From Zwartia panacis (lineage in GTDB: Bacteria; Pseudomonadota; Gammaproteobacteria; Burkholderiales; Burkholderiaceae_B), in the NCBI RefSeq assembly GCF_030410395.1, contig NZ_JAUHHF010000006.1:111524-175523 (forward strand): a stretch of 64,000 bases of DNA. Direction: 5' to 3'. Within the stretch, counting starts at the first letter, position 1; the number at the start of each line of letters is the position of its first letter. Below, in pieces: positions 16,873 through 26,200 of the stretch. The notes under the pieces are model-generated. The model did no database searches, was not told the origin of the DNA, and worked only from the letters and a program-made list of their open reading frames with translations. Made by a program: the position numbers and the translations under genes.

Positions 16873-18765
16873 CTAGGCTGTGGCCGATGCGTTTCTTTTA
16901 TTTTGGTACCACTGCGTGATCGCTACAAACGCAAGTAGTCCGAAACCGATCGTGTCGGTGATGAGACCGGGCTTGATCAAACAAACCGCTGAAATGAAAA
17001 GTAATACGCGCTGGTACATGGTTGCATAACCGACAAGCCACCCAAAAAATCCGCCAGCCAGGGCAATCACACCAATCATCGCAGTCATGACTGACCAGAA
17101 AACGGTCAGATAGGACGTGTCGTCTTTGAAAATCAGCAGCAAGGAAGGCTCATACACGAACATAAAAGGGACGATATAGGCGGGCGCGGCCGCCCGCATC
17201 GCGGCAAAACCTGACTCCCACATATTTGCCTTTGCCAGGCTGGCTGCCGCGAACACCGCCAGTGCGACCGGTGGAGTGATTGCAGAAAGAATCGCGAAGT
17301 AGAGTGCAAACATGTGGGCCGCTGGCACTTCAACGCCGAGCTTGATAATCGCAGGAATCAGCAATGAGACCATGACGATGTAGGCTGGCGTGGTGGGCAT
17401 GCCCATTCCAAGCACAATGCCCGCGGCGGCAGTCAACAGCAAGGCAAGGAATAAGGAGTTGTTCGCAAGTTCGATCACGACTTGTGTGAAAACAATACCC
17501 AGTCCCGTGATGGTGACGCAACCGATTACGATACCTGCGCAAGCGCAGGCCATTGCAACGGACAAAGCGTTACGTGCACCCTCTTCGAGGGCGTTAATCA
17601 CCGTCATCCATGTGATGCCTTGTCGTGTCAGTTTGCGGGCAAGCGCAACGGGCAGGCAACTGAGCGCTGCAACCAAGGCACACAGTGGCGCCGAGAAGCC
17701 CATGAACAGACCAATCAGGATAATCAGAATCGGAATGAACAGGTGACCCCGTTGCATCATGACCTGTCCAAACTTTGGGAGCTCGCTTTCGGGGACACCG
17801 CCCAATCCATGGCGTTTAGCTTCGAAGTGAACCGCGAAAAACACGGATGCGTAGTAAAGCAAAGCGGGGATCACGGCCCACAAAGCAACCTGCGCATAGG
17901 GAACCGACAAGAATTCAGCCATCACGAAGGCTGCTGCACCCATGACCGGAGGCATGAGCTGTCCGCCTGTGGAGGCAACGGATTCCACAGCTGCTGCAAA
18001 AGGGGGTCTGAAGCCTGTACGCTTCATCAGGGGTATCGTGATGGGACCATCCACCATGACGTTGGCCACAGCGCTTCCTGAAACAGTACCAAAGAGTGAG
18101 GAGCTCACGACTGCGACTTTTCCAGGACCGCCCGCACTCCGTCCGGTCAGAGCCATGGCAAAGTCCATGAACAATTGCCCCGTGCCGCTCTTTTCCATGA
18201 ACGCGCCAAAAATCACGAAAAGCATGACGTAGGAGGCAGAGACACCGAGTGTCGAGCCAAAGATACCTTCGGTAGACAGGTAGAGCTGCTCCAGGAGAAC
18301 CGGAAGCTTGACCTGAGTAAAAAACGCAGCGTAAGCGACGAATAAAATTGCTGTGATCGGCAGTGCCCAGCCAATGACGCGTCGTGTGCCTTCGAGAACG
18401 ACGACGACCATGACAAAGGAATAAAACACGTCCGCTTTAGAGAGTTCATCGATGTAGATGATTCTGTTCGTGAAGTTTTCGTAATCCACGAAAATATGCC
18501 CGATTGCGGCAAGGCCGAGAGCAAGAATCAGCATGTCGTATGACCGCGGAATCAAACCTCCCTCTGCTTTCGACGGGTACAGTAAAAAAACCAGCGCCAA
18601 CGCAAACATCAAGTGCGTACCGCGGAAAATCACTGCCTCAGGCGGGCCAAATCCAGCGACATACATGTGATACAGAGACATCGTCACAGCGATGACAGTG
18701 ATCAGTTTTTTGAGTATCTTGGAACTTGGATCTACGGCAATGCTTTCGTCGGAAATTACCTGCAT
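16873..18765 (-). CDS. TRAP transporter fused 4TM/12TM permease
   Basis: About 630-aa inner-membrane protein fusing the small (DctQ) and large (DctM) TRAP subunits, the form that pairs with TAXI receptors. Conserved blocks are GKVAVVSSSLFGTVSGSAVANV, GGQLMPPVMGAAAFVMAEF and GMGMPTTPAYI. I choose the ATG at 18765 (MQVISDES), which has AGGA about seven bases upstream; the longer start at 18807 has no ribosome site. No TAXI gene is adjacent. The TAXI receptor at 318-1271 is the only one in the window. Confidence 0.9.
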   Translation of the reverse strand: MQVISDESIAVDPSSKILKKLITVIAVTMSLYHMYVAGFGPPEAVIFRGTHLMFALALVFLLYPSKAEGGLIPRSYDMLILALGLAAIGHIFVDYENFTNRIIYIDELSKADVFYSFVMVVVVLEGTRRVIGWALPITAILFVAYAAFFTQVKLPVLLEQLYLSTEGIFGSTLGVSASYVMLFVIFGAFMEKSGTGQLFMDFAMALTGRSAGGPGKVAVVSSSLFGTVSGSAVANVMVDGPITIPLMKRTGFRPPFAAAVESVASTGGQLMPPVMGAAAFVMAEFLSVPYAQVALWAVIPALLYYASVFFAVHFEAKRHGLGGVPESELPKFGQVMMQRGHLFIPILIILIGLFMGFSAPLCALVAALSCLPVALARKLTRQGITWMTVINALEEGARNALSVAMACACAGIVIGCVTITGLGIVFTQVVIELANNSLFLALLLTAAAGIVLGMGMPTTPAYIVMVSLLIPAIIKLGVEVPAAHMFALYFAILSAITPPVALAVFAAASLAKANMWESGFAAMRAAAPAYIVPFMFVYEPSLLLIFKDDTSYLTVFWSVMTAMIGVIALAGGFFGWLVGYATMYQRVLLFISAVCLIKPGLITDTIGFGLLAFVAITQWYQNKRNASATA

Positions 18766-18952
18766 ATTGATATCCTTGGGTTTGGGCTGATTCAGTGACC
18801 GCTCCATGTCGACTTAAAATTTTCGGAGCAAAGGGATCAGCATTACCGATTAAGGCTCAATGATTCTACACAGGCAACCCGCTGTATTGGAGGTGTTTTC
18901 CTCAAATACAGGGTTTTCCTTAAGGTGCAAGTAAGTGGCGTATGGAGATCAA

Positions 18953-20029
18953 TCAGTTTTGATCGGAAAAGGTCACGACGTGATCGACGCCGAGCCGTAT
19001 GCCAATTTTTTCGCCTAGCGAGTGGTCGTGATGACTGGGAACATAGGCCAAAACTTCCTGCCCTGATTGAAGACGCAAGGTATACAAAAAATCGGCGCCT
19101 CGAAAAGTTTTACGGAGGACTTCGGCCTGTTGTAGGCTCGCATCGTCGTGCTGGATATCATCCGCGCGCAGCAGCACATCCACTTCTGTGCCGATCGGAT
19201 CATGATGATCGTGATCGAGCTGAAGTTGACCCAGTTCGATCTTTACCATGGCATTGGGCTGGATGATGCCTTTGACAAAGACGCCACGGCCGATAAAGTC
19301 TGCGACGTAGCGATTGACGGGCTCGTGGTACAGATCATAGGGGGTGTCCCACTGTATGATCCGACCTTCCGACATCACACCAATCTGATCGGCGATCGCG
19401 AAGGCTTCGAACTGGTCATGGGTCACGAGCAGCGCGGTGACACCGTTGGCTTTCAAAATATCCCGCATCTCGCTGGCGAGCCTCTCGCGCAGGTCGATAT
19501 CCAGACTGGAAAAGGGTTCGTCGAGCAAAATCAGGTCAGGCTCGGGCGCCATGGCGCGAGCGAGCGCGACCCGTTGCTGTTGTCCGCCACTCAGTTCGTG
19601 CGGGTAGGATCCCGCTTTGTCTGCCAGTGAAACGCGCTCAAGCCACTGGAGACCGACTTCCCGTCGTTTGGCGGGCGCGAGTGCGCGCAAGCCGAACATC
19701 ACATTTTCCAACACGCTGAGGTGGGGAAACAGGGCGAAATCCTGAAACACCATGCCGACTTTGCGCAGATTCGGCGCGACCTGAATATCTGGTGCGCTGA
19801 CAACCCTGCCGTGCAAGCTAATGGAGCCTTTCTGCAAGGTTTCAAAGCCACAGATGGCTCTTAGAATCGTGGATTTGCCGCATCCGGAGGGTCCCAGCAA
19901 ACACGCAATGCTGCCTCGGGCTAGACTGAGGGTTAAATCACGCACGATCGGAACCCATCCTGGACCGTCCAGACGGGGGTATCCGATTTCAACGTGGTCG
20001 AGGGAAAGCAAAGGTGCGTTGGTATTCAT
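18953..20029 (-). CDS. fbpC: ferric iron ABC importer ATP-binding protein FbpC
   Basis: 358-aa ATPase. Walker A GPSGCGKST lies near residue 45, the signature LSGGQQQRVALARAM near 147, Walker B LILLDEPFSSLD, and a C-terminal TOBE-like domain from about 260. The TPYDLYHEPVNRYVADFIG stretch is typical of FbpC/FutC-type ferric importers. It is divergent from fbpB across 70 bases. With fbpB and fbpA on the other strand it completes a ferric iron uptake system split over both strands. Confidence 0.88.
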   Translation of the reverse strand: MNTNAPLLSLDHVEIGYPRLDGPGWVPIVRDLTLSLARGSIACLLGPSGCGKSTILRAICGFETLQKGSISLHGRVVSAPDIQVAPNLRKVGMVFQDFALFPHLSVLENVMFGLRALAPAKRREVGLQWLERVSLADKAGSYPHELSGGQQQRVALARAMAPEPDLILLDEPFSSLDIDLRERLASEMRDILKANGVTALLVTHDQFEAFAIADQIGVMSEGRIIQWDTPYDLYHEPVNRYVADFIGRGVFVKGIIQPNAMVKIELGQLQLDHDHHDPIGTEVDVLLRADDIQHDDASLQQAEVLRKTFRGADFLYTLRLQSGQEVLAYVPSHHDHSLGEKIGIRLGVDHVVTFSDQN

Positions 20030-20099
20030 CTTTATAATTTTCTCATTAACCGCATTTTCATTCCAGAATCCTTTTTATCCTGAGCCGAGCGCATCACGA

Positions 20100-21692
20100 A
20101 TGAGTCGAGTCGTTGTTCTGATCGCAGTATTGTTGTCGTTACCGCTGCTGGGCCTCTTTATTCCTTTTTTTACGGAAGGCAGCGGCGAGGCCGCCCAGGA
20201 GCTGATCGCCCAGGGTACGTTGCTGCATCTCTGGCAAACCGTGCTAGCAGAGTATGTCACGTCTACCTTGTTGCTGCTGCTAGGAGTAGGGCTGGGCGTC
20301 TTTGTGCTCGGGGTGGGTAACGCCTGGCTGGTGGCGAACTATCAGTTTCCTGGCAAAAAGATTTTTGAATGGGCGCTGATTTTGCCGCTGGCCATCCCAA
20401 CTTATGTCATGGCTTATCTTTTTGTCGATATTCTGCAGTTTTCCGGTCCGATTCAAACAACATTACGCAATATTTTCGGACTCGAGCAATTATGGTTTTT
20501 TCCGGATCCGCGCTCTTTAGGTGGCGCGATGTGGTCGTTTTCTTTTTGTCTGTTCCCCTATGTCTATTTAATTGCGCGCACTTCGTTTCTGGACCGAAGC
20601 GGTCGCCTTTCCGAGGCGGCTGAAACGCTCGGATACAGCGGTTTCCAGGCTTTTTTTCGCTTGGTTTTACCCATGGCACGACCAGCGATCTTTGCGGGAA
20701 TGGCCCTCGCCCTGATGGAGGTCATGGCGGATTACGGTGCAGTCGCCTATTTTGGTGTTGAAACTTTCGCAACAGGTATTTTCAGGGCATGGCTGTCCTT
20801 TAGCGATCGCCTGGCTGCCGTTCAGCTTTCCCTGGGTCTACTGGTATTTGTGATTCTGATTTTTTATATGGAGCAGACAAATAGAGCCCGGATGCGTTAT
20901 GCGAGCTCGGGAGTCGTTCAACGCGCTGCATTACCCCGGCTTCTAAAGGGTCGAAAGGCTTTCGGTGCCTTTGCAGTGTGCGGATTGACTTTGCTCTGCG
21001 CATTTTTATTGCCCGTGGCGGCTTTGCTCAAGCTGCTTTGGGAGCAGGGCTTGAGTCTAGATGTGCGCTACCTGGACTGGTTACAAAACTCTTTTGGTTT
21101 ATCGGCGATCACCGCGCTGATTTCCGTGGCTTGCGCTTTATTGCTGGCTTACGGTGCGAGATTGACGAAAAGCGCGACTCTGCAGTGGGTCAATCGTTTG
21201 CTTGGTCTGGGATACGCACTGCCTGGCGCGGTGCTGGCGGTCGGTATTTTGTCTGTGTTGGGCCTCTTTCAGGTGGCGTGGATCATGTCTGCCACCGTTT
21301 CGGTGCTGATTTATGCCTATCTGATCCGCTTCCTTTCTTCCAGTTTGCAAAGCGTGGAGGCTGGGCTTTCGCGTATCACTCCCTCGATGGATGGTACGGC
21401 AGCGCTCTTAGGGGCGACGCCCTGGCAAACGATGCGCGACATTCATTTTCCGCTCCTCAAGCGTAGTGTCATGACAGCAGGGCTTTTTGTATTTGTCGAC
21501 GTGATGAAGGAACTCCCAGCGACCTTGCTTTTACGCCCCTTCAACTTTGACACGCTGGCCGTAGCGACCTATCAGCTGGCGGCGGACGAGCGTTTATCTG
21601 AGCTGGCGTTACCATCGTTGACGATTGTGACCGCCGGGTTGATCCCTGTGATTTTGCTGTCGCGCGCAATGTCTAAATCTAACCGGTATTGA
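20100..21692 (+). CDS. fbpB: ferric iron ABC importer permease FbpB
   Basis: 530-aa inner-membrane protein with two fused permease domains (about 12 membrane segments). It has EAAETLGYSGFQAF near 180 in the first half, and ATLLLRPFNFDTLAVATYQ near the end, which is characteristic of iron permeases. The reading frame is open back to 19821, over the fbpC start, but the first sensible start is the ATG at 20100. Its stop codon overlaps the Fur box that precedes fbpA. Confidence 0.88.
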   Translation: MSRVVVLIAVLLSLPLLGLFIPFFTEGSGEAAQELIAQGTLLHLWQTVLAEYVTSTLLLLLGVGLGVFVLGVGNAWLVANYQFPGKKIFEWALILPLAIPTYVMAYLFVDILQFSGPIQTTLRNIFGLEQLWFFPDPRSLGGAMWSFSFCLFPYVYLIARTSFLDRSGRLSEAAETLGYSGFQAFFRLVLPMARPAIFAGMALALMEVMADYGAVAYFGVETFATGIFRAWLSFSDRLAAVQLSLGLLVFVILIFYMEQTNRARMRYASSGVVQRAALPRLLKGRKAFGAFAVCGLTLLCAFLLPVAALLKLLWEQGLSLDVRYLDWLQNSFGLSAITALISVACALLLAYGARLTKSATLQWVNRLLGLGYALPGAVLAVGILSVLGLFQVAWIMSATVSVLIYAYLIRFLSSSLQSVEAGLSRITPSMDGTAALLGATPWQTMRDIHFPLLKRSVMTAGLFVFVDVMKELPATLLLRPFNFDTLAVATYQLAADERLSELALPSLTIVTAGLIPVILLSRAMSKSNRY

Positions 21693-21709
21693 TAATGATT
21701 CGCATTTAG
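21691..21709 (+). promoter_or_regulatory. Fur box upstream of fbpA
   Basis: GATAATGATTCGCATTTAG matches the 19-base Fur consensus at 13 positions, including the whole first half-site and CATT of the second. The form GATAATGATTCGCATTT is familiar from Bordetella iron genes. It overlaps the fbpB stop and lies 112 bases before fbpA, so iron repression of fbpA is expected. Confidence 0.75.
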
Positions 21710-21743
21710 TGTTAATATGACGTTTCTCGCTATTCGAACAGTT

Positions 21744-21799
21744 ACTGATTAGAAGCACTACTGATTAGAAGCACTACTGATTAGAAGCGCGACTGATTA
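21744..21799 (+). repeat. 16-base tandem repeat, 3.5 copies, in the fbpA leader
   Basis: ACTGATTAGAAGCACT occurs at 21744-21759 and 21760-21775, then with a changed end (CGCG) at 21776-21791, and as a half copy at 21792-21799. It lies between the Fur box and the fbpA start. Copy-number change would alter leader length without touching coding sequence. Confidence 0.95.
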
Positions 21800-21820
21800 A
21801 TCACCCCGGAATACTTTCTG

Positions 21821-22897
21821 ATGAACAAGCAAATGGTACTGAAAGCCCTGGCTGCAGGCGTGTTGTCATTCACCGCGGCTGGCAGCGCATTCTCCCAGCC
21901 TGGCCAGACTGGTCAAAGCACTCAGGCTGCCAAAGAGCTCAATGTGTATTCTGCACGTCACTATCAGACTGATGAGGCGTTGTACGGTGGCTTTACCAAG
22001 GCGACAGGGATCAAAATCAATCGTATCGAAGCCAGTGACAATGCGCTGATCGAGCGCTTGAAAAGCGAGGGCGCCAAAAGCCCGGCCGACGTGATTTTGC
22101 TGGTTGATGCGGCGCGTTTATGGCGTGCGGAAAAGGACGGCATGTTCCAGCCAGTCAAGTCCGCTTATATCGATGAGCGTATCCCTGAAAATCTTAGAGC
22201 TCAAGCTCAAGGGGGTGGCAACACTTGGGTGGGTTACTCCACGCGGGCTCGTGTGATTGTGTACAACAAGGCGCGCGTCAAGCCAGAAGATGTCAACACC
22301 TATGAAAAGCTGGCAGATCCAATCAACAAGGGCAAGGTCTGCACACGTTCCGGATCACATCCTTACATGCTGTCGCTCGTGGGCGCGATGATCGAGCGTC
22401 GCGGTGAGGCTGCGACGGAGAAGTGGGCCAAAGGTATGGTCGCCAACCAGGCGCGCGCACCGCGTGGGGGAGATACCGATCAGATCAAAGCCGTCGCAGC
22501 GGGTGAATGTGGTGTCGCGCTCACCAATTCATATTATTTCGTGCGCATGATGCGCTCCACCAAGCCTGAGGATCAGGCAATGATGGCAAAAATTGGTTTC
22601 TTGTGGCCCAACCAGGAAACGAGCGGCACGCACATCAACATTGCTGGAGGCGGAATCGCTAAAAATGCGCCGCATCCAGAAGCCGCGACCAAGTTTCTTG
22701 AATATCTTGCGACCGATGGTGCGCAAGTCTATTTCGCTGACGGTAACAACGAGTGGCCAGCGGTGGCTTCAGTCAAGGTTGAAAATCCGGGTTTGAAAGA
22801 GCTTGGATCGTTTAAGGTTGAAGACGTCTCTGTGGCTGCAATGGGTCGTAATCAAATCGCAGCTCAGAAAATACTGGACCGCGCACGATTTAAATGA
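21821..22897 (+). CDS. fbpA: ferric iron-binding periplasmic protein FbpA
   Basis: 358 aa with a signal peptide (cleavage near AFSQPG). The mature start ELNVYSARHYQTDEALYGGF and the later NSYYFVRMM supply the tyrosines (a YY pair) that coordinate ferric iron in FbpA/FutA proteins. KVCTRSGSHPYMLSLVGAMI is a further family block. A Fur box and tandem repeats precede the gene, and a strong terminator follows. The ribosome site is weak. It should bind ferric iron released in the periplasm and hand it to FbpB/FbpC. Confidence 0.93.
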   Translation: MNKQMVLKALAAGVLSFTAAGSAFSQPGQTGQSTQAAKELNVYSARHYQTDEALYGGFTKATGIKINRIEASDNALIERLKSEGAKSPADVILLVDAARLWRAEKDGMFQPVKSAYIDERIPENLRAQAQGGGNTWVGYSTRARVIVYNKARVKPEDVNTYEKLADPINKGKVCTRSGSHPYMLSLVGAMIERRGEAATEKWAKGMVANQARAPRGGDTDQIKAVAAGECGVALTNSYYFVRMMRSTKPEDQAMMAKIGFLWPNQETSGTHINIAGGGIAKNAPHPEAATKFLEYLATDGAQVYFADGNNEWPAVASVKVENPGLKELGSFKVEDVSVAAMGRNQIAAQKILDRARFK

Positions 22898-22928
22898 AGA
22901 AGCAGTGAAGAAGAAGTGAAGAAGCAGT
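22896..22928 (+). repeat. 11-base tandem repeat after fbpA
   Basis: Three copies of GAAGAAGCAGT (the middle one GAAGAAGAAGT) start inside the fbpA stop codon and run up to the terminator. Each adjacent copy contains a TGA, so the stop is effectively repeated in other frames. No function is evident. Confidence 0.9.
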
Positions 22929-22936
22929 AAACAATT

Positions 22937-22973
22937 AAAAATCCCGCAAGTTTTCGAAGCTTGCGGGATTTTT
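22937..22973. terminator. bidirectional Rho-independent terminator
   Basis: Perfect 10-base stem ATCCCGCAAG / CTTGCGGGAT with a nine-base loop, A-run on the left and T-run on the right. It separates the converging fbpA and the 458-aa gene on the minus strand. Confidence 0.93.
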
Positions 22974-22999
22974 ATTTCAACTTGATCAGTGCCTGAAGC

Positions 23000-24376
23000 T
23001 TATGCAGTGCCCCAAGGACGGATCGCTGCTTTCAGTTTCTTGTAGCCATCGATATAACGTGGGCGTTCGCCAGCGTAGATTTTGTCGAAGGTGGCGAGCT
23101 GAGCGTCCAACCAGTCGGCCAGCTGCTTGTTGCCTGGGTTGGCTGCCTTGTAGGCCTCGTTGATCAGCACAAAGTGAATGCGTGGGTCGTAAGGCTGCTT
23201 TTCGCCGCCAACCGTTTCGTCGCCGTCGAGCAAGCGCAACAGCATTGCATCTGCCGAGCCCAATGTCTGTTCATAGATTGGGGCGCCATGCACGCGATAC
23301 ATCACGCTGGTCATGTCTTTACCGTTGGTCATTGTGAAACCCATTTCGGTCCACAATTTCTTCATGTCGACTTTGGCGCCAACTTTGTCAAGAACCATCT
23401 GGCCCCAGTCACGCAAAACGTCAGGTGCATCGGCCATCAGGTCGGTCAGGCGGTCACCGTCCAGATCCGTTGCATAAACGATGCAAGGACGCTGGCGGAT
23501 CATGTCATGCAGCAACAAGCCGAAGTTGGTGTCTGAAATGTGTTCGTAAATATCGCCTGTCCAGTTCTCCATGCCAGCCTTGAAGTCCTTGGGGAGCAGG
23601 GCCACGATGGCGTCAACGCTCGCGCGGTGCTCTTCATAGGCGTCCACGGTGTATTGACGCTTGAGCTTGAATTTGGTGCCCTGCATCAGCCAGCGCATGA
23701 TGCCTGCGTTGATGGCGTCTTCTTGAGCCTGTGTGGGCTTGGTGGCGACACGACCGATTTGACCGGTCTCGTGCACCATTTTCAGGAAGAGACGCGCAGC
23801 GTAGGCCATGCGGATGCCGGGGGTATTCATTTCAGAGTGGATCACACCAGTGGCATGATCAACGTTGAATTTCTTTTTGTCCTGGGAATAGGGCAGACCA
23901 GGCATAAAACGGATGCTGGTGATGCCGCCATAGGGACGGACGTTGCAATAGACGCCAGCTGCGGTGCGCAGGGGAGCATTGGCGGATTTGCCGTTCACAA
24001 CAACTTTTTTGCCGCCTTCGTTGACCATGAAGTCACCGGCTGTCGACCACTTCAGTGCTGTGTAGTCCAGCTTGCCAAACCACTCGAGGGATTTGAGTTT
24101 GCTGTCATGACGGAACTGAGCCATCATCGGAACGCCGAGGAAAGGCAAACCGAGCACGTCCAGCGCCATCAATGTGCCGTTGAGTGCGAACATATCCGTA
24201 AAAGCGTGGGCAACGGGCTTGACGCCACCGTGAAAGTTGCCGCCTTCCCAGATGATTGCGTCAGGGCAACCTTCGGGTTTGACCGATGAGCGTTTGTAAA
24301 TGCCATCGAGCATTTTGAAAAGATCGCCGTTCTGTTCTTCTTGGGCGATTTTTAGCAAATCCAATTCTTGTGCCAT
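23000..24376 (-). CDS. unrecognised conserved-looking 458-aa protein next to a BVMO
   Basis: I do not recognise the family. The protein has no signal peptide and no membrane segments, and is rich in Trp, Tyr and Met. It has charged stretches such as VKPVAHAFTDMF, HATGVIHSEMNTPG and IVYATDLDGDRLTDLM. HSEMNTPG and several His/Asp/Glu groups could form a metal or haem site, but nothing canonical is visible. Codon usage resembles neighbouring genes. It lies 186 bases downstream of the Baeyer-Villiger monooxygenase on the same strand, so a role in the same ketone/alicyclic breakdown is the simplest guess. Confidence 0.75.
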   Translation of the reverse strand: MAQELDLLKIAQEEQNGDLFKMLDGIYKRSSVKPEGCPDAIIWEGGNFHGGVKPVAHAFTDMFALNGTLMALDVLGLPFLGVPMMAQFRHDSKLKSLEWFGKLDYTALKWSTAGDFMVNEGGKKVVVNGKSANAPLRTAAGVYCNVRPYGGITSIRFMPGLPYSQDKKKFNVDHATGVIHSEMNTPGIRMAYAARLFLKMVHETGQIGRVATKPTQAQEDAINAGIMRWLMQGTKFKLKRQYTVDAYEEHRASVDAIVALLPKDFKAGMENWTGDIYEHISDTNFGLLLHDMIRQRPCIVYATDLDGDRLTDLMADAPDVLRDWGQMVLDKVGAKVDMKKLWTEMGFTMTNGKDMTSVMYRVHGAPIYEQTLGSADAMLLRLLDGDETVGGEKQPYDPRIHFVLINEAYKAANPGNKQLADWLDAQLATFDKIYAGERPRYIDGYKKLKAAIRPWGTA

Positions 24377-24562
24377 GAGCGTAAAGCCTCAAATTTGAAG
24401 TGAGTAAAAGACATCTGTGCAACTAGGGATTATCGCATTAGTGGCGGTTGTCACCAAGTTACCTAGGTAAAGGAATTCATAGGGGGAATAAAGGCTAATA
24501 CTTTACGCCTTGATATATTGTTCCCCTGTTGTTTGAATGCGTACTCTTAGGTACGCGCACTC

Positions 24563-26167
24563 TTATCGTGCGGCGTGAAACTCAAAGCCTCGGTAGTTGT
24601 CCTGGATGACTTCTTCGCAAATATCGCGATAGTGACTCAATCCTCCGGCGTAAGGCATGAATACTTGCGGTTTACCCGGCACGTTCGCACCCAGGTACCA
24701 GGAGTGCTTGACCTTGGGTAGTAACGTGGCGTTGGCGGCCGCATCGACCTCGGCTTGCCACGCGTCACCGGAGGATTCTGGAACCTCGACACAGTCCAGC
24801 CCTTTGTCACGCATATGTTTGATGCATCGTGTGATCCATTCAACGTGCTGCTCGATCGCCGGCGGCATGTTGCACAGCACGGAGGGACTACCAGGACCTG
24901 TAATGGTGAACATATTAGGAAAGCCCGGGATCTGTAAACCTAGATAGGTGCGTGGACCTGCGTGCCAGTATTCCCGGAGTGTTCTGCCGTTGCGGCCCGT
25001 GACATCGAGTTTGACGAGTGAACCTGTCATGGCGTCAAAGCCTGTCGCGAACACAATGATATCCAGCGGGTACTCATGCTCAGTGGTTTTGATGCCATTG
25101 GCTGTGATGCACTCGATGGGGGCTTTGCGAATGTCGACAAGCGAGACGTTGTCGCGGTTATAGGTTTCGAAGTAGTGCGAATCAACAGGTGGACGCTTGG
25201 CGGCGAATGGGTGGTCGATATCGGCCAATAGTTCGGCGACCTCAGGTTTTTTGACGATTTGTTTAATTTTGTTGCGGATAAACTGAGCCGCAGTTTCATT
25301 GGCTTCGGCGCTGGTCAGAATGTCGCGATAGAGCGCGCGAAACTGAAAGCCGCCTTGCTCCCATTTTTTCTCGTAGGCTTTGAGACGTTCGTCCTCGGGC
25401 ACTTCGAGCGCGGACTTGTCCTCGATATAAAAACCATGACCATTGGTATTGGTTGTCATGATTTTACGGATGTCATCCGCATGTTCTTTGGCGTACTTTT
25501 TAAATTCGGGTGTGAGTGGCGCGTTGCGAGCGGGCAGACTGTAATTAGGAGTACGTTGGAACACGGTCAAGTGCGCCGCGCTTGCCGCGATGACAGGGAT
25601 GGCCTGAATGCCCGTTGAGCCTGTGCCGATTACACCCACCCGTTTACCCTTGAAATCCACGCCTTCGTGTGGCCACTGACCCGTGTGGTACCACTTGCCT
25701 TTAAAGTCGGACAGGCCTTTGATTTTGGGCATATTGGCCGAAGATAGACAGCCAACGGCGGTAATCAGGTATTGGGCGTTGTATTCCTTGCCGTTTTCTG
25801 TTTTGACGTGCCAGCGATTGGTCGCTTCGTCAAAATGCGCTTGGGACATGCGTGTATCAAGCTCGATATCGGAGCGCAGTTTCAGTTTGTCCGCGACAAA
25901 ATTCAAATAGCGCAAAATTTCCGGCTGTTGGGGGTAGCGTTCCGACCACTCCCATTCCTGGATGATTTCTTTTGAAAAATAATACATATAGGTGTGACTT
26001 TCCGAGTCACAGCGAGCGCCTGGATAGCGATTCCAAAACCAGGTCCCTCCAACACCGCTACCTGCTTCGAGAACCTTGGCGGTCATGCCAAGCTTGTCCC
26101 GCAAGCTGTAGAGTTGATACATGCCCGAAAAGCCTGAGCCTATGATGATGGCGTCTAGTGTTTGCAT
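24563..26167 (-). CDS. Baeyer-Villiger monooxygenase (cyclohexanone monooxygenase-like)
   Basis: 534-aa cytoplasmic flavoprotein. The N-terminal FAD Rossmann motif is IIGSGFSGMY. The BVMO fingerprint FKGKWYHTGQWP (consensus FxGxxxHxxxWP) lies near residue 160. A second Rossmann motif (VIGTGSTGIQAIP) binds NADPH. It inserts oxygen next to a carbonyl, turning ketones into esters or lactones. Length and motifs match class B cyclohexanone/phenylacetone monooxygenases. A beta-lactamase-fold esterase and a crotonase nearby could handle the product. Confidence 0.92.
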   Translation of the reverse strand: MQTLDAIIIGSGFSGMYQLYSLRDKLGMTAKVLEAGSGVGGTWFWNRYPGARCDSESHTYMYYFSKEIIQEWEWSERYPQQPEILRYLNFVADKLKLRSDIELDTRMSQAHFDEATNRWHVKTENGKEYNAQYLITAVGCLSSANMPKIKGLSDFKGKWYHTGQWPHEGVDFKGKRVGVIGTGSTGIQAIPVIAASAAHLTVFQRTPNYSLPARNAPLTPEFKKYAKEHADDIRKIMTTNTNGHGFYIEDKSALEVPEDERLKAYEKKWEQGGFQFRALYRDILTSAEANETAAQFIRNKIKQIVKKPEVAELLADIDHPFAAKRPPVDSHYFETYNRDNVSLVDIRKAPIECITANGIKTTEHEYPLDIIVFATGFDAMTGSLVKLDVTGRNGRTLREYWHAGPRTYLGLQIPGFPNMFTITGPGSPSVLCNMPPAIEQHVEWITRCIKHMRDKGLDCVEVPESSGDAWQAEVDAAANATLLPKVKHSWYLGANVPGKPQVFMPYAGGLSHYRDICEEVIQDNYRGFEFHAAR

Positions 26168-26200
26168 AAAAATTTAGGTTGTCTCGTGTATTTGAATGGA

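Noticed and set aside
21744..21799. short CRISPR array
   Set aside because: The 16-base units are directly adjacent with no spacers, and no cas genes are present.
23540..24289. 249-aa open frame on the plus strand
   Set aside because: Antisense to the 458-aa gene at 23000-24376. Its composition (many His, Val, Gly) is that of a shadow frame and it has no ribosome site.
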